Shown here piece after piece: positions 13,427 through 22,258 of a stretch of DNA of 64,000 bases (position 1 is the stretch's first letter; every line of letters starts with the position of its first letter). The position numbers were made by a program, and so were the translations under genes. This stretch comes from Nonomuraea candida (GTDB lineage: Bacteria; Actinomycetota; Actinomycetes; Streptosporangiales; Streptosporangiaceae): positions 310,001-374,000 of the forward strand of contig NZ_JOAG01000004.1 of NCBI RefSeq assembly GCF_000725485.1, read 5' to 3'. Below the pieces are notes generated by a model. That model saw nothing but the letters and a program-made list of their open reading frames with translations, ran no database searches and was not told where the DNA came from.

Positions 13427-14800
13427 CTAGACCCGCTGCCACAGGGCGGGGACGTTCGGCGGCTCCCAGCCCGGCTGCGAGGTGTGGCCCTGCAGGCACC
13501 GGTACGTCGCGCCCCCGTAGGTGACGGTGGCGCCCGCCGCGTACGTCGTGTTCGGCGCCCACGTGCCGCCCGGCTGGGTCGGCGTGATGGTCGGCGAGGG
13601 GCCGCCGTTCTGGGTGACGAGGGTCAGCCCGTAGGTCGACAGGATCTCGTTGACCGGCTGGAAGTACGTCGTGCCGCCCGAGCTGCAGTTGCCCGAGCCG
13701 CCCGAGGTGACGCCCTGGGCCTGGTCGCCGGAGATGAACGAGCCGCCCGAGTCGCCGGGCTCGGCGCAGACGCTGGTCCTGGTCACGCCGCTGACCGTGC
13801 CCTGCGGGTAGGTGACGCTGGTGTTGAGCTGCTGCACCGCGCCGCAGCGCCACTGCGTGGTGGAGCCGGAGCGGCAGATCGAGGCGCCCGGCTGGGCGAC
13901 GGTCGAGCCGCGCACCGGCAGGATGCCGGCGCTGTAGCCGTTCACCACGCCGACCGGGGTCCACTGGGAGTTGACCTCGACCCAGGCGTAGTCGTTGCCG
14001 GGGAAGGACGAGCCGCGGAAGGTGCCCTGGGCCACCCGGTTGTAGCCTGTGGTGCCGGCGCCCGTGCTGCCGCAGTGCCCGGCGGTCACGAAGCCGCCCT
14101 GCGAGCCGGGCCGCGACACCGAGAAGCCGACCGAGCAGCGCGAGCCCGAGCCGATGTAGTAGGCGTCGCCGCCGCGCACGTCGTACAGCGGCTCCGGCTT
14201 CTCGTCCGAGCGCACCACGCGGACGGCCGAGGTGTCGGCGCCGCTGGCCCGGACCCAGGCGGCCGCCTTGGACGGGGTGGAGGACAGGACGACCACGGTG
14301 TTCTCGACGACGTCCACGTACCAGACGGGCGCGGTCCGCGGGGCCTTGGCCGCCGCCTGGTCGAGGGCGGCCTTGACCCGGTCGAGCTGGTCGAACGAGC
14401 GGGTGACCACCTTGGCCCGCACGCCCGCGGCCGTCAGGGCGGCCGTCTTCGAGGCGTCGGTGGTGGCGGCGACCGGGGTGGAGGTGGGGCCGGTGACCCA
14501 GGTGCCGGCGTACGACGGGCCGAGCAGCGCCTTGAGCCGGGGCTCGACGCCGGCCGCCGCGGCCTCGTTCACCAGCCGCTCGGCGGCCTGCTCGCCGGTG
14601 ACGCCCAGGTCGCGGGCGAGCGCGTCGACCAGGCCGGGAGGGGGGTCGGCGGTGACGGACGCGCTCGCCCTGGCCGCCTCGAACAGGGTCGCGGCCGGGG
14701 TGTCGTCGCGGGCCCCGTGCGCGGCGAACGCGACGGCGGGAACGGTGATCAGGGTGACGGCCAGCGCGAGGCCGGCCGTCAGGGTCTTTCTGGGGAGCAT
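13427..14800 (-). CDS. secreted streptogrisin-like S1 serine protease with chitin-binding module
   Basis: 457 residues. The ATG at 14800 follows GAGGAGAG. Order: signal peptide (1-27, ending VAFAA), alpha-lytic-type prodomain (about 50-205), mature S1 domain with His in TAGHCG, Asp in GNDYAWVE and Ser in EPGDSGGS, six or more cysteines, then a linker and a CBM5/12 module (WAPNTTYAAGATVTYGG ... QGHTSQPGWEPPNVPALW). This is the streptogrisin C arrangement. It acts outside the cell; the module should bind chitin or another insoluble glycan. Convergent with ispG, single gene. Confidence 0.93.
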   Translation of the reverse strand: MLPRKTLTAGLALAVTLITVPAVAFAAHGARDDTPAATLFEAARASASVTADPPPGLVDALARDLGVTGEQAAERLVNEAAAAGVEPRLKALLGPSYAGTWVTGPTSTPVAATTDASKTAALTAAGVRAKVVTRSFDQLDRVKAALDQAAAKAPRTAPVWYVDVVENTVVVLSSTPSKAAAWVRASGADTSAVRVVRSDEKPEPLYDVRGGDAYYIGSGSRCSVGFSVSRPGSQGGFVTAGHCGSTGAGTTGYNRVAQGTFRGSSFPGNDYAWVEVNSQWTPVGVVNGYSAGILPVRGSTVAQPGASICRSGSTTQWRCGAVQQLNTSVTYPQGTVSGVTRTSVCAEPGDSGGSFISGDQAQGVTSGGSGNCSSGGTTYFQPVNEILSTYGLTLVTQNGGPSPTITPTQPGGTWAPNTTYAAGATVTYGGATYRCLQGHTSQPGWEPPNVPALWQRV

Positions 14801-14880
14801 CGGGGAACTCTCCTCGTACTGGGGGGTGTCGCTAACGTACGAGACCCGATACGAGGAGTGGTCGTATCAAAAGTGCCCTA

Positions 14881-15159
14881 TCACGGTGTTATGGCGGACC
14901 GCTCCTGGCCAGCGAGTTGCCCGTCGGCGAGCTCGAACGTCATGCCGTGGCTGCTGGACACCGTGATCACCCGTCGTTGGAGCAGGGCGCTCACCCGGTG
15001 CGCGACCTCCTGGAAGTTGCGCTGGTTGCCGGGGGTGTCCACGGCGGCCAGGCGTAGGGAGCCCTTTTCGAGCAGCTCCCTGGCGAGCCAGTCCGTCATC
15101 GCGGGCAGGAAGCGGGCCAGTTCGTCGGGCGTGAGCGGGGTGGGCTCTCTGCGTTCCAT
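14881..15159 (-). CDS. conserved-looking small protein, function unknown
   Basis: 92 residues, ATG 15159, no signal peptide or membrane segment. Predicted helical N-half (PLTPDELARFLPAMTDWLARELLEKG) and a mixed C-half with FQEVAHRVSALLQRRVITV. It lies divergent to the zinc dehydrogenase and upstream of the protease, with a normal actinomycete codon pattern, so I believe it is real. I do not recognise the family. Confidence 0.6.
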   Translation of the reverse strand: MERREPTPLTPDELARFLPAMTDWLARELLEKGSLRLAAVDTPGNQRNFQEVAHRVSALLQRRVITVSSSHGMTFELADGQLAGQERSAITP

Positions 15160-15249
15160 GCGGCGAAGTCTAGGCGAGGGGATGGAGGCCGTTTGGAGAT
15201 CTATGTGGGGGTATGCGGCCCTTGTGCCCCCGGCTTGGAGGAGACCACC

Positions 15250-16431
15250 ATGAAGGCAGTCACCTGGCACGGCAAGCGCGACGTACGGGTCGAGGAGGTG
15301 CCCGACCCGGCCGTCAAGGAGCCCAACGACGCGGTCATCAGGGTCACCAGCAGCGGGATCTGCGGCTCCGACCTGCACCTGTACGAGGTGCTCGGGCCGT
15401 TCATGGCCGAAGGCGACATCCTCGGCCACGAGCCCATGGGCGTCGTCGAGGAGGTCGGCGCCGCCGTGGACGGCCTGCGGCCCGGCGACCGCGTGGTCAT
15501 CCCGTTCAACATCTCCTGCGGCCACTGCCACATGTGCGGCATGGAGCTGTACGCCCAGTGCGAGACCACCCAGGTGCGCGAGCAGGGCATGGGCGCCGCC
15601 CTGTTCGGCTACACCAAGCTGTACGGCCAGGTGCCCGGCGGGCAGGCCGAGTACCTGCGGGTGCCCGAGGCGCAGTTCGGCCCGATCAAGGTCCCAGAAG
15701 GACCGCCGGACGAGCGCTTCGTCTACCTGTCCGACGTGCTGCCCACCTCCTGGCAGGCCGTCGCGTACGCGGAGATCCCCGACGGCGGCAGCGTGGCCGT
15801 CTTCGGGCTCGGCCCCATCGGCCAGATGTGCGCCCGGATCGCCCGCCACCTCGGCCACCGCGTGATCGGCGTGGACGGCATCACCACCCGCCTGGAGCTG
15901 GCCCGCCGCCACGGCATCGAGGTCATCGACGCCAGTGAGGTGAGCGACGTGCCCGAGGAGATCAGGCAGCGCACCGCCGGGCGCGGCACCGACTCCGTCA
16001 TCGACGCCGTCGGCATGGAGGCCCACGGCTCGCCCGCCGCCAAGCTCACCCAGACGCTCACCGGGCTGCTGCCCGACCGGCTGGCCGCGCCGCTGATGTC
16101 GAACGCCGGCGTGGACCGCCTGGCCGCGCTCAACCAGGCCATCGACTCGGTCAGGCGCGGCGGCGTCATCTCCGTCACCGGCGTCTACGGCGGCATGACC
16201 GACCCGATGCCCATGCTGCGCATGTTCGACAAGGGCATCACGCTGCGGATGGGACAGGCCCACGTCAAACGGTGGGTCCCGATGCTGATGCCGCTGCTGA
16301 CCGACGACTCCGACCCGCTCGGCGTGATGGACCTGACCACGCACCGGATGCCGCTGGAGCAGGCGCCGCAGGCGTACGAGATGTTCCAGAAGAAGGCCGA
16401 CGGGGCGGTGAAGATTCTGCTTCAGCCGTGA
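15250..16431 (+). CDS. zinc-dependent medium-chain dehydrogenase (glutathione-independent formaldehyde dehydrogenase-like)
   Basis: 393 residues, ATG 15250 behind GGAGGAGA. MDR family: catalytic zinc ligands in GICGSDLHLYE and GHEPMG, structural-zinc cysteines in SCGHCHMCGMELYAQC, Rossmann motif VFGLGPIGQMCARIA, conserved NISCGHC. The length and the extra loop in the C-half fit the formaldehyde/alcohol dehydrogenase subgroup that does not need glutathione. Substrate is unknown. The next gene (epimerase-like) starts 52 bp later on the same strand. Confidence 0.88.
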   Translation: MKAVTWHGKRDVRVEEVPDPAVKEPNDAVIRVTSSGICGSDLHLYEVLGPFMAEGDILGHEPMGVVEEVGAAVDGLRPGDRVVIPFNISCGHCHMCGMELYAQCETTQVREQGMGAALFGYTKLYGQVPGGQAEYLRVPEAQFGPIKVPEGPPDERFVYLSDVLPTSWQAVAYAEIPDGGSVAVFGLGPIGQMCARIARHLGHRVIGVDGITTRLELARRHGIEVIDASEVSDVPEEIRQRTAGRGTDSVIDAVGMEAHGSPAAKLTQTLTGLLPDRLAAPLMSNAGVDRLAALNQAIDSVRRGGVISVTGVYGGMTDPMPMLRMFDKGITLRMGQAHVKRWVPMLMPLLTDDSDPLGVMDLTTHRMPLEQAPQAYEMFQKKADGAVKILLQP

Positions 16432-16483
16432 GACGGCAGCTCACTGTGGTTTCGCGGCCCGGTGGACGGGCAGCGGAGCACGC

Positions 16484-17533
16484 ATGAGAGTCGTCGTGGT
16501 GGGAGCCACCGGGAATGTCGGCACCAGCGTGGTGCGCGCACTGGCCGCGGACGCGGACGTGACCTCGATCGTCGGGGTCGCCCGCCGGCTGCCCGGCTGG
16601 CGCGCCGACCGCACCGACTGGCGGCAGGCCGACGTGGCGACCGGCGACCTGACCCGGATCTTCGACGGCGCCGACGCCGTGGTGCACCTCGCGTGGTTGT
16701 TCCAGCCCACCAGGGACCCCGCGACCACCTGGCGGGCCAACGTGCTCGGCAGCATGCGCGTCTTCCGCGCCGCGGCCGAGGCGGGCGTGCCGGCGCTGAT
16801 CCACGCCTCGTCCGTGGGGGCGTACTCGCCGGGGCCCAAGGACCGGCCGGTCGACGAGAGCTGGCCCACCCACGGTTGGCCGGGGGCGGCTTACGGCAGG
16901 GAGAAGGCGTACGTCGAGCGGGTGCTCGACGTCTTCGAGCACGACCACCCGAACATCCGGGTGGTGCGCATGCGGCCCGGCTTCATCTTCCAGCGGGCGG
17001 CCGCGACCGAGCAGCGCCGGCTGTTCGGCGGGCCGTTCGTGCCGCGCCGGTTGATCAAGGCCGGGCGGGTGCCGTTCGTGCCCGACATTCCGGGGCTGCG
17101 GATGCAGGTGCTGCACGCCGAGGACGCGGCCGAGGCGTACCGGCTGGCCGTCACCCGGCCGGTGCGGGGCGCGTTCAACATCGCCGCCGAGCCCCCGCTC
17201 GACGCGCACGACCTGGCGGCGCTGCTCGGCGCCCGCACGGTGCCGGTCTCGCAGGGGCTGGCCAGGGCGGCCGTGGCGGCGGGCTGGCACCTGCGGCTCG
17301 TGCCGGCCGCGCCGGGGCTGCTGGAGCTGGCCCTGCGCATTCCGCTGATGAAGACGGAGCGGGCCAGGGAGGTGCTCGGCTGGCGGCCGAAGCACTCCGC
17401 CCAGGACGCCGTGCGCGAACTGTTCGACGGGCTGTACGACGGCGCGGGCATGGACACCGCGCCGCTCGCCCCGGACGGCGGCCCCGTCGCCCGGGTACGT
17501 GAACTCGCCACCGGCGTCGGCAGACGCCCTTAG
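16484..17533 (+). CDS. NAD-dependent epimerase/dehydratase family protein (extended SDR)
   Basis: 349 residues. N-terminal dinucleotide motif VVVGATGNVGTS, catalytic serine region IHASSVGAYSPG and the YGREK motif (Tyr-x-x-x-Lys). An extended SDR of the nucleoside-sugar epimerase class with the C-terminal substrate part (FNIAAEPPLDAHDLAALLG). No partner genes point to a sugar pathway, so substrate is open. Probably cotranscribed with the zinc dehydrogenase upstream. Confidence 0.85.
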   Translation: MRVVVVGATGNVGTSVVRALAADADVTSIVGVARRLPGWRADRTDWRQADVATGDLTRIFDGADAVVHLAWLFQPTRDPATTWRANVLGSMRVFRAAAEAGVPALIHASSVGAYSPGPKDRPVDESWPTHGWPGAAYGREKAYVERVLDVFEHDHPNIRVVRMRPGFIFQRAAATEQRRLFGGPFVPRRLIKAGRVPFVPDIPGLRMQVLHAEDAAEAYRLAVTRPVRGAFNIAAEPPLDAHDLAALLGARTVPVSQGLARAAVAAGWHLRLVPAAPGLLELALRIPLMKTERAREVLGWRPKHSAQDAVRELFDGLYDGAGMDTAPLAPDGGPVARVRELATGVGRRP

Positions 17534-17633
17534 ACGAAACGAAGGCGTGTAAATCTCACATGCCAGGGAAGAGGAACAACCATCGCGAGGTCCTGAAGCG
17601 CGGCCCGGGTGTCGGAGAGACACGGAGGGCCGC

Positions 17634-18107
17634 ATGCGTACGTTGATCGTCCAGACGTTCACCCTCGAAGACGTCAGCGCGTTGCGTCACGAGGTGGCCG
17701 AGCAGGCCGCGCACTGCGGGCTCAAGGGCCCCCGTCTCGACGACTTCGTGCTCGCCGTGCACGAGAGCGTGGTCAACGCGGTCGAGCACGCGGGCGGACA
17801 GGGACGCCTCAAACTGTGGACGGTCGACGGAGTCATCCGCGCCGAGACCACCGACCAGGGCGGCGGCATCCCGCCCCCCTACGTCAACGGCGGCAGCCGG
17901 CCCTCCGACGAGTCCTACACCGGCCGGGGGATCTACCTGATCAGGCGGCTGTGCGACGGGGCCGACTTCCGCACCGGAGTCCGCGGCACCACCGTGCTGC
18001 TCACCATGCGGTTACCGCGTCCGCAGGACTCGGAGGCCCGTACGCACATGCGGCGGATCAGGGTCTCGGCGCCGGGAGGGCGGCCGTTCGGCGGCTTCAC
18101 CGCCTGA
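17634..18107 (+). CDS. RsbW/SpoIIAB-like anti-sigma regulatory ATPase
   Basis: 157 residues with one HATPase_c domain: N-box HESVVNAVEHAGG, G1 box TDQGGGIPPP and G2 box TGRGIYLIRRLCDG. Proteins of this type bind sigma factors and phosphorylate STAS antagonists; here no sigma gene is adjacent. The C-terminal 25 residues are basic and Gly-rich. STAS proteins at 2724, 42906 and 52068 are possible but unproven partners. Confidence 0.85.
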   Translation: MRTLIVQTFTLEDVSALRHEVAEQAAHCGLKGPRLDDFVLAVHESVVNAVEHAGGQGRLKLWTVDGVIRAETTDQGGGIPPPYVNGGSRPSDESYTGRGIYLIRRLCDGADFRTGVRGTTVLLTMRLPRPQDSEARTHMRRIRVSAPGGRPFGGFTA

Positions 18108-18143
18108 TATCGGGGCCGCTGACCTGCCGGGTAGGCTCGACGT

Positions 18144-19043
18144 GTGAGCGGCCAGCAGCTTTCCCCCGAGATCATCTCCCCGGTCCGGCGTCTGGGGCGG
18201 CGGGAGTTCGACTTCGAGCGCCAGGTCGCCGTCATGGCCATCGTCAACAGGACGCCCAACTCCTTCCACGACCAGGGCCGCACGTTCGAGCTCGACAGCG
18301 CGGTCGCGGCCGCCACGAAGGCCGTGGCCGACGGGGCCGACTGGGTCGACATCGGCGGCTTCGCCTTCAGCGCCGCCCAGGCGCAGATCGGCGTGGCCGA
18401 GGAGATCGACCGGGTGGCCCCGGTGATCGCCCGGGTCCGGGCCGCCACCGACGCCGTGATCTCGGTCGACACCCACCGGCCCGAGGTCGCCAGGGCCGCC
18501 GTCGAGGCCGGGGCCGACGTCATCAACGACACCAACGGCCTGCGCGAGCCCGGCCTGGCCGAGGTCGCCGCCGAGACCGGCGCCGGCGTGGTGGTCACCC
18601 ACAGCCTCGGGGGCCCCGGCCGCCGCGTCTTCCGGCCCAGCTACGCCGACGTCGTCACCGAGGTGGCGGACTTCCTGCGCGAACGGGTCGCCTTCGCGCT
18701 GAAGGCCGGCATCGCCCCCGACAAGATCATCATCGATCCCGGGCACGACCTGAACAAGAACACCTTCCACTCCCTGGAGCTGACCCGCCGGCTGGAGGAG
18801 ATCACCGCGATCGGCTACCCGACGCTGGTGGCGCTGTCCAACAAGGACTTCATCGGGGAGACGATCGACCGGCCCCAGGGGGAGCGCAAGGAGGGCACGA
18901 TCGCCGTCAACGTGCTCTCCATCCTCAAGGGCGCCCGCATCCTGCGCGTGCACGACGTGGCCGCCACGGTCGCGTCCGTGCGCATGACCGAGGCCGTGCT
19001 CGGCTGGCGCGGCCCGGTCGCACCCAGTCACAACCTCGCGTGA
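18144..19043 (+). CDS. folP2: dihydropteroate synthase-related protein, FolP2 type
   Basis: 299 residues from GTG 18144. TIM-barrel of the pterin-binding family: AIVNRTPNSFHDQG (replacing the normal NVTPDSF), DIGGFAFS, ISVDTHRPEVA, VINDTNGL, IIDPGHDLNKN. The actinobacterial FolP2 branch is known to have little or no dihydropteroate synthase activity, so a different role is likely; the Asp-to-Asn change in the first motif agrees with this. Followed immediately by the DUF1992 gene, whose RBS overlaps this stop codon. Confidence 0.82.
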   Translation: MSGQQLSPEIISPVRRLGRREFDFERQVAVMAIVNRTPNSFHDQGRTFELDSAVAAATKAVADGADWVDIGGFAFSAAQAQIGVAEEIDRVAPVIARVRAATDAVISVDTHRPEVARAAVEAGADVINDTNGLREPGLAEVAAETGAGVVVTHSLGGPGRRVFRPSYADVVTEVADFLRERVAFALKAGIAPDKIIIDPGHDLNKNTFHSLELTRRLEEITAIGYPTLVALSNKDFIGETIDRPQGERKEGTIAVNVLSILKGARILRVHDVAATVASVRMTEAVLGWRGPVAPSHNLA

Positions 19044-19057
19044 GGAGGCCCCGTACG

Positions 19058-19459
19058 TTGACCGCGCGCAAACCCCTGGGAATGCCCTTCGAGAGCTGGA
19101 TCGACCGGCAGATCCGGGAGGCGGAGGAGCGCGGCGAGTTCGACGACCTGCCGGGCAAGGGCAAGCCGCTGCCCGGCGAGGGCCGTCCGCTCGACGAGAT
19201 GTGGTGGATCAAGCAGAAGATCGAGAGCGAGGGGCTGTCCATGCCCCTGCCGCCGACGCTGGCGCTGCGCAAGGACGCCGAGGAGGCGCTGCGCGAGGCG
19301 CGGGGCGCCGAGTCCGAGGCGGAGGCGCGGCGCATCGTCGAGGACATCAACCGGCGCATCCGCGAGGCCATCCGCACCGGCCTGCCGGGACCCCCGCTCA
19401 ACCTGATGCCCTTCGACGCCGACGAGATCATCTCCGAGTGGCGCCGCTCCCGCCGGTAG
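19058..19459 (+). CDS. DUF1992 (DnaJ-C28-like) protein
   Basis: 133 residues starting at TTG 19058: GAGGAGG (19042-19048) sits 9 nt upstream and no ATG or GTG fits. The domain is recognised by FESWIDRQIREAEERGEFDDLPGKGKPL and the WWIKQKIESEGL segment, which match the conserved DnaJ subfamily C member 28 domain. It lacks a J domain. Molecular function is unknown. It overlaps the control region of folP2's end and is probably cotranscribed. Confidence 0.82.
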   Translation: MTARKPLGMPFESWIDRQIREAEERGEFDDLPGKGKPLPGEGRPLDEMWWIKQKIESEGLSMPLPPTLALRKDAEEALREARGAESEAEARRIVEDINRRIREAIRTGLPGPPLNLMPFDADEIISEWRRSRR

Positions 19460-19519
19460 CCGTTTCACGGGCATGGAAGAGGCGCTACGCGCCCTGCGAT
19501 GACTCAGGCTCTGCTTCCC

Positions 19520-19573
19520 AGGGGGCTGCCGCCCCCTTCGACCCCCCCAAAACCCGCTCGCTCCGCTCGCTAT
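19520..19573. repeat. GC hairpin with C-tract and CTCGCTCCGCTCGCT repeat
   Basis: A 7-bp stem (19520-19526 with 19531-19537, loop TGCC) is followed by a C-rich tract, AAAA and the imperfect repeat CCGCTCGCTCCGCTCGC. I associate this arrangement with dispersed repeats in actinomycete genomes and it could also terminate the DUF1992 transcript. The rest of 19574-19735 holds no gene I can support. Confidence 0.45.
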
Positions 19574-19735
19574 CCCCCACCCGAATCCCATTCGTCGGCC
19601 TGACCGTTGGCAATCCCCGGGCCAACATGCGGACTTTCCTAAGAGGAGGGCAAGGACCCTTTCGGAGACAGGAGCATCGGCCGGGCTGGGGACCGGCGAG
19701 CCTGGGCCCCTGACGAGTCAGTTGGCGGGCGGGTG

Positions 19736-20482
19736 TCAACGAGTGATCGGGTATCGAACCTCGAACCGGCTCGCATCGCGGCGGGTGACGTTCGCTTCCA
19801 CGATTCGTCCTTCGGCTCTACCGGCAGTGGCGATGGTGACACGAGTAATGCACAGAACGGGCACCCCTGGCGCGAGACTGAGCAAGCGGGATTCCTCGAC
19901 AGTGGCAGGTCTGGCCGTGATGAAGCCCTCCCAGTCGAGCGGGCCCCATCCAAGTTCCCCTTCCATGCGGTCGTAGATGCCGCCAGGTCCGGTATCCGGC
20001 TCGGCCAATACCGTTCCGGCAGCCAGGTCGGCAGGCAGGTAGGAGGTGGCGAGTTGCACTACGTGACCGGTTTCGGGGTCGCCCATGACGCGGTCGCGGA
20101 TGACGACGGGGTCGCCGCTCTGAAGACCCAGCAGTGGGACCACATCCAGAGGGCAAGGCCCTTGGGTCACGGTAGGTGGCTGCACAGGCCTGAGGTCTTG
20201 CACCGCCTGGCTGAAGTAGTAGCCCAGCTCATCGCGATAGACACGGGTGTCCAAGGTAAGAGGCTGTCGTTCCGGTTGCTCTCGCACCGTGGTTCCGCCC
20301 TTGCGTACCGGCGAGACGAGGCCCTCGGTGGTGAGCTGGGCGACCGCACGTCGGATGGTGGTTCGGCTGCAGGCAAACTGCTGCTCTAATTCGTCTTCTT
20401 TCGGGATTTTGCTACCGGGCGGATAGCTGCCTTCGGTGATGGCTTCCCGCAGGGCTTGAGCGACTTCCTGCCAACGTGCCAT
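19736..20482 (-). CDS. GntR family regulator with UTRA ligand domain
   Basis: 248 residues from ATG 20482, chosen because AAGGAGG lies 4 nt upstream; an upstream in-frame ATG would add an unneeded leader. N-terminal winged helix (WQEVAQALREAITEGSYPPGSKIP, then CSRTTIRRAVAQLTTEGLV), C-terminal UTRA domain (about 75-245). It is divergent from the SAHH-like/NUDIX pair and presumably controls it; a palindrome lies in the space between. The codon and base composition is less GC-rich than the flanking genes. Confidence 0.9.
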   Translation of the reverse strand: MARWQEVAQALREAITEGSYPPGSKIPKEDELEQQFACSRTTIRRAVAQLTTEGLVSPVRKGGTTVREQPERQPLTLDTRVYRDELGYYFSQAVQDLRPVQPPTVTQGPCPLDVVPLLGLQSGDPVVIRDRVMGDPETGHVVQLATSYLPADLAAGTVLAEPDTGPGGIYDRMEGELGWGPLDWEGFITARPATVEESRLLSLAPGVPVLCITRVTIATAGRAEGRIVEANVTRRDASRFEVRYPITR

Positions 20483-20556
20483 GAGTCCTCCTTCGGTACG
20501 CGCCATTACATCATTATCTATTGATGGTAAGTCCATCCCTGGAGGACACTCCGGAT

Positions 20557-20570
20557 TAGGTAACTACCTA
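20557..20570. promoter_or_regulatory. palindrome TAGGTA-AC-TACCTA, candidate GntR operator
   Basis: Perfect 6-bp arms with a 2-bp centre, 16 bp before the GTG of the SAHH-like gene and overlapping its likely 5' untranslated region. AT-rich sequence with ATTATCTATTGATGG (from 20512) lies between it and gntR. An operator for the divergent GntR protein is inferred from position and symmetry. Confidence 0.5.
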
Positions 20571-20585
20571 TTCTGGAGGGGGACA

Positions 20586-21716
20586 GTGCTAGAGGACTTC
20601 GAGCGAGGGCGAGTCGCAGCATTCTTCCGCCGAGTCGCTGACTCCATCCCCGTCAGCGACCGGCCTTCAAGTTTGGCCATCACGCACCTGCTTGCTGAAC
20701 GACCGGCATTCCTGGAGGGAGTCGCCCGCCTGTCCGACATCGCGGCCGTGCTGCCCAAGCCACGGTCCATCAACAAGGCCGTCCTGAGCGAGATCCGCGC
20801 CATGCTGCAGGTGGATGATCTCAACCGCGACCAGCTCGCCGATCCCGAATCCGCCCTGGCATACGTCGAGTCTCGGGCGGCCGGCAAGAACCTGGTGCTT
20901 CTTGATGTCGGCGGATACTTCGCCCCTGCGCTGGAGCGCCTGCACGCTCATTTCAGCGGCCGTCTGCTCGGCGTGGTAGAGGACACCGAGAACGGCCATC
21001 AGCGCTACGCCGATCTGGGCAAGTTGCCCTGCCCGGTCTTCAGCGTCGCCCGTTCGCCGCTGAAGGATCCCGAGGACTACCTGGTCGGCCAGTCCGTCGT
21101 ATTCTCCACCGAAGCCCTCGTGCGGAGCCGCGACGATATCCTCAACGGTCGGCTGGCCTGTGTCATCGGGTACGGCAAGCTCGGACGGAGCATCGCCGCC
21201 ATGTTGCACGCCAAGCACGTGGGCGTCACCGTCTACGACACCGACCCCGTCCGCCGGGTTCAGGCACTCGCTCAGGGCTACCGGGCAGCCACCACACTGG
21301 CAGAGGCCTTGGCGGGGGCGGGGGTCGTAATCTGCGCCACGGGAAACTTCGCCCTACGAGAGGACGATTTCTCCAGAGTGTCCAACGGCGCCTATATCGC
21401 ATCGGTCACCAGCAGCGACGACGAGATGGAGCTGGCGGCGCTCGACGGCCTGTATGTACGTACGCAGATCGGGCCGAGCGTCACCCGGTATGCCCGTACT
21501 GGGCATTACTTCTACGTCCTGGCGGGTGGCAACGCGGTCAACTTCTTGCATGGCGCGTCGGTCGGTACGTTCATCCTGCTGGTGCAGGCGGAGATCCTTG
21601 CTGCTCTGGCGCTCCTGGCAAGTAACGAGCACGATCCGGGCATGTGGGAGGTTCCGCGAGAAGTCCGGAAGTCGATTGCGGCCACCTGGCTCAGCTACTT
21701 TCATGGAGGGTCATGA
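20586..21716 (+). CDS. S-adenosylhomocysteine hydrolase-like NAD-binding protein
   Basis: 376 residues from GTG 20586 (GGAGGGG 4 nt upstream). The C-half has a Rossmann motif VIGYGKLGRSIAAMLHAK and the pattern VCATGNFALREDDFSRVSNGAYIASVTSSDDE, as in the NAD domain of SAH hydrolase. The N-half lacks the usual catalytic segments, so true hydrolase activity is doubtful. It overlaps the NUDIX gene by ATGA, indicating tight coupling. Function in the pair is unknown; nucleotide or modified-base metabolism is one guess. Confidence 0.7.
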   Translation: MLEDFERGRVAAFFRRVADSIPVSDRPSSLAITHLLAERPAFLEGVARLSDIAAVLPKPRSINKAVLSEIRAMLQVDDLNRDQLADPESALAYVESRAAGKNLVLLDVGGYFAPALERLHAHFSGRLLGVVEDTENGHQRYADLGKLPCPVFSVARSPLKDPEDYLVGQSVVFSTEALVRSRDDILNGRLACVIGYGKLGRSIAAMLHAKHVGVTVYDTDPVRRVQALAQGYRAATTLAEALAGAGVVICATGNFALREDDFSRVSNGAYIASVTSSDDEMELAALDGLYVRTQIGPSVTRYARTGHYFYVLAGGNAVNFLHGASVGTFILLVQAEILAALALLASNEHDPGMWEVPREVRKSIAATWLSYFHGGS

Positions 21717-22258
21717 CAGTGACGCGTGAGGAGATCCGCTCTGTACTGGAGCGCTATCTCGCCGCCCATCCCGACCGGGACTCCGATGTCCTTCCGCTGG
21801 CCGAAGCGCTCGACACGCCGCACGATGTGACCTCGCGTACCACCTACCCGCTGCACGTCACGTGCAGCTCTGCCGCCATCGACGCCACCGGCCGGGTCCT
21901 GATGATCCATCATCGGGCGCTGAACCGGTGGCTGCTGCCGGGCGGCCACGTCGAGCCCGGGGACCGCTCTCTCTATGGCGCGGCGCTGCGGGAGCTGGAA
22001 GAGGAGACGGCCATTCCCTGGCAGCACGCCGTCTCACCACCGACCCATGACGTCATCCCGGTGGACATCGACGTCCACGAGATTCCCGCCAACGCCGCCA
22101 AACAGGAGCCGGCTCACCTGCACGCCGACTTCCGGTTCGCCTTCTGGGCCAAGGACAGTGAGATCTCGATCCAGCCGGACGAGGTGATCGCCTTCGCCTG
22201 GCGCCCGCCCGCCGATCTGCCGACTCCGAGACTTGCGGCCGGCGTCGCCGCAGTCTGA
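21713..22258 (+). CDS. NUDIX hydrolase
   Basis: 181 residues; the ATG at 21713 overlaps the previous stop (ATGA) behind GGAGGG. The Nudix box is intact: GGHVEPGD, then ALRELEEETAI, with the REL..EE residues that bind divalent metal. These enzymes cleave nucleoside diphosphates linked to another group; substrate unknown. It is coupled to the SAHH-like protein and follows the same lower-GC composition. Confidence 0.88.
   Translation: MTVTREEIRSVLERYLAAHPDRDSDVLPLAEALDTPHDVTSRTTYPLHVTCSSAAIDATGRVLMIHHRALNRWLLPGGHVEPGDRSLYGAALRELEEETAIPWQHAVSPPTHDVIPVDIDVHEIPANAAKQEPAHLHADFRFAFWAKDSEISIQPDEVIAFAWRPPADLPTPRLAAGVAAV

Noticed and set aside
18144..19043. Naming this gene as the working dihydropteroate synthase FolP1
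   Set aside because: The motif NRTPNSF and the context fit the FolP2 branch, and no other folate genes are adjacent.
20481..20585. In-frame N-terminal extension of the SAHH-like protein to 20481
   Set aside because: It would cover the palindrome and promoter region and lacks an RBS; GTG 20586 has GGAGGGG in front.
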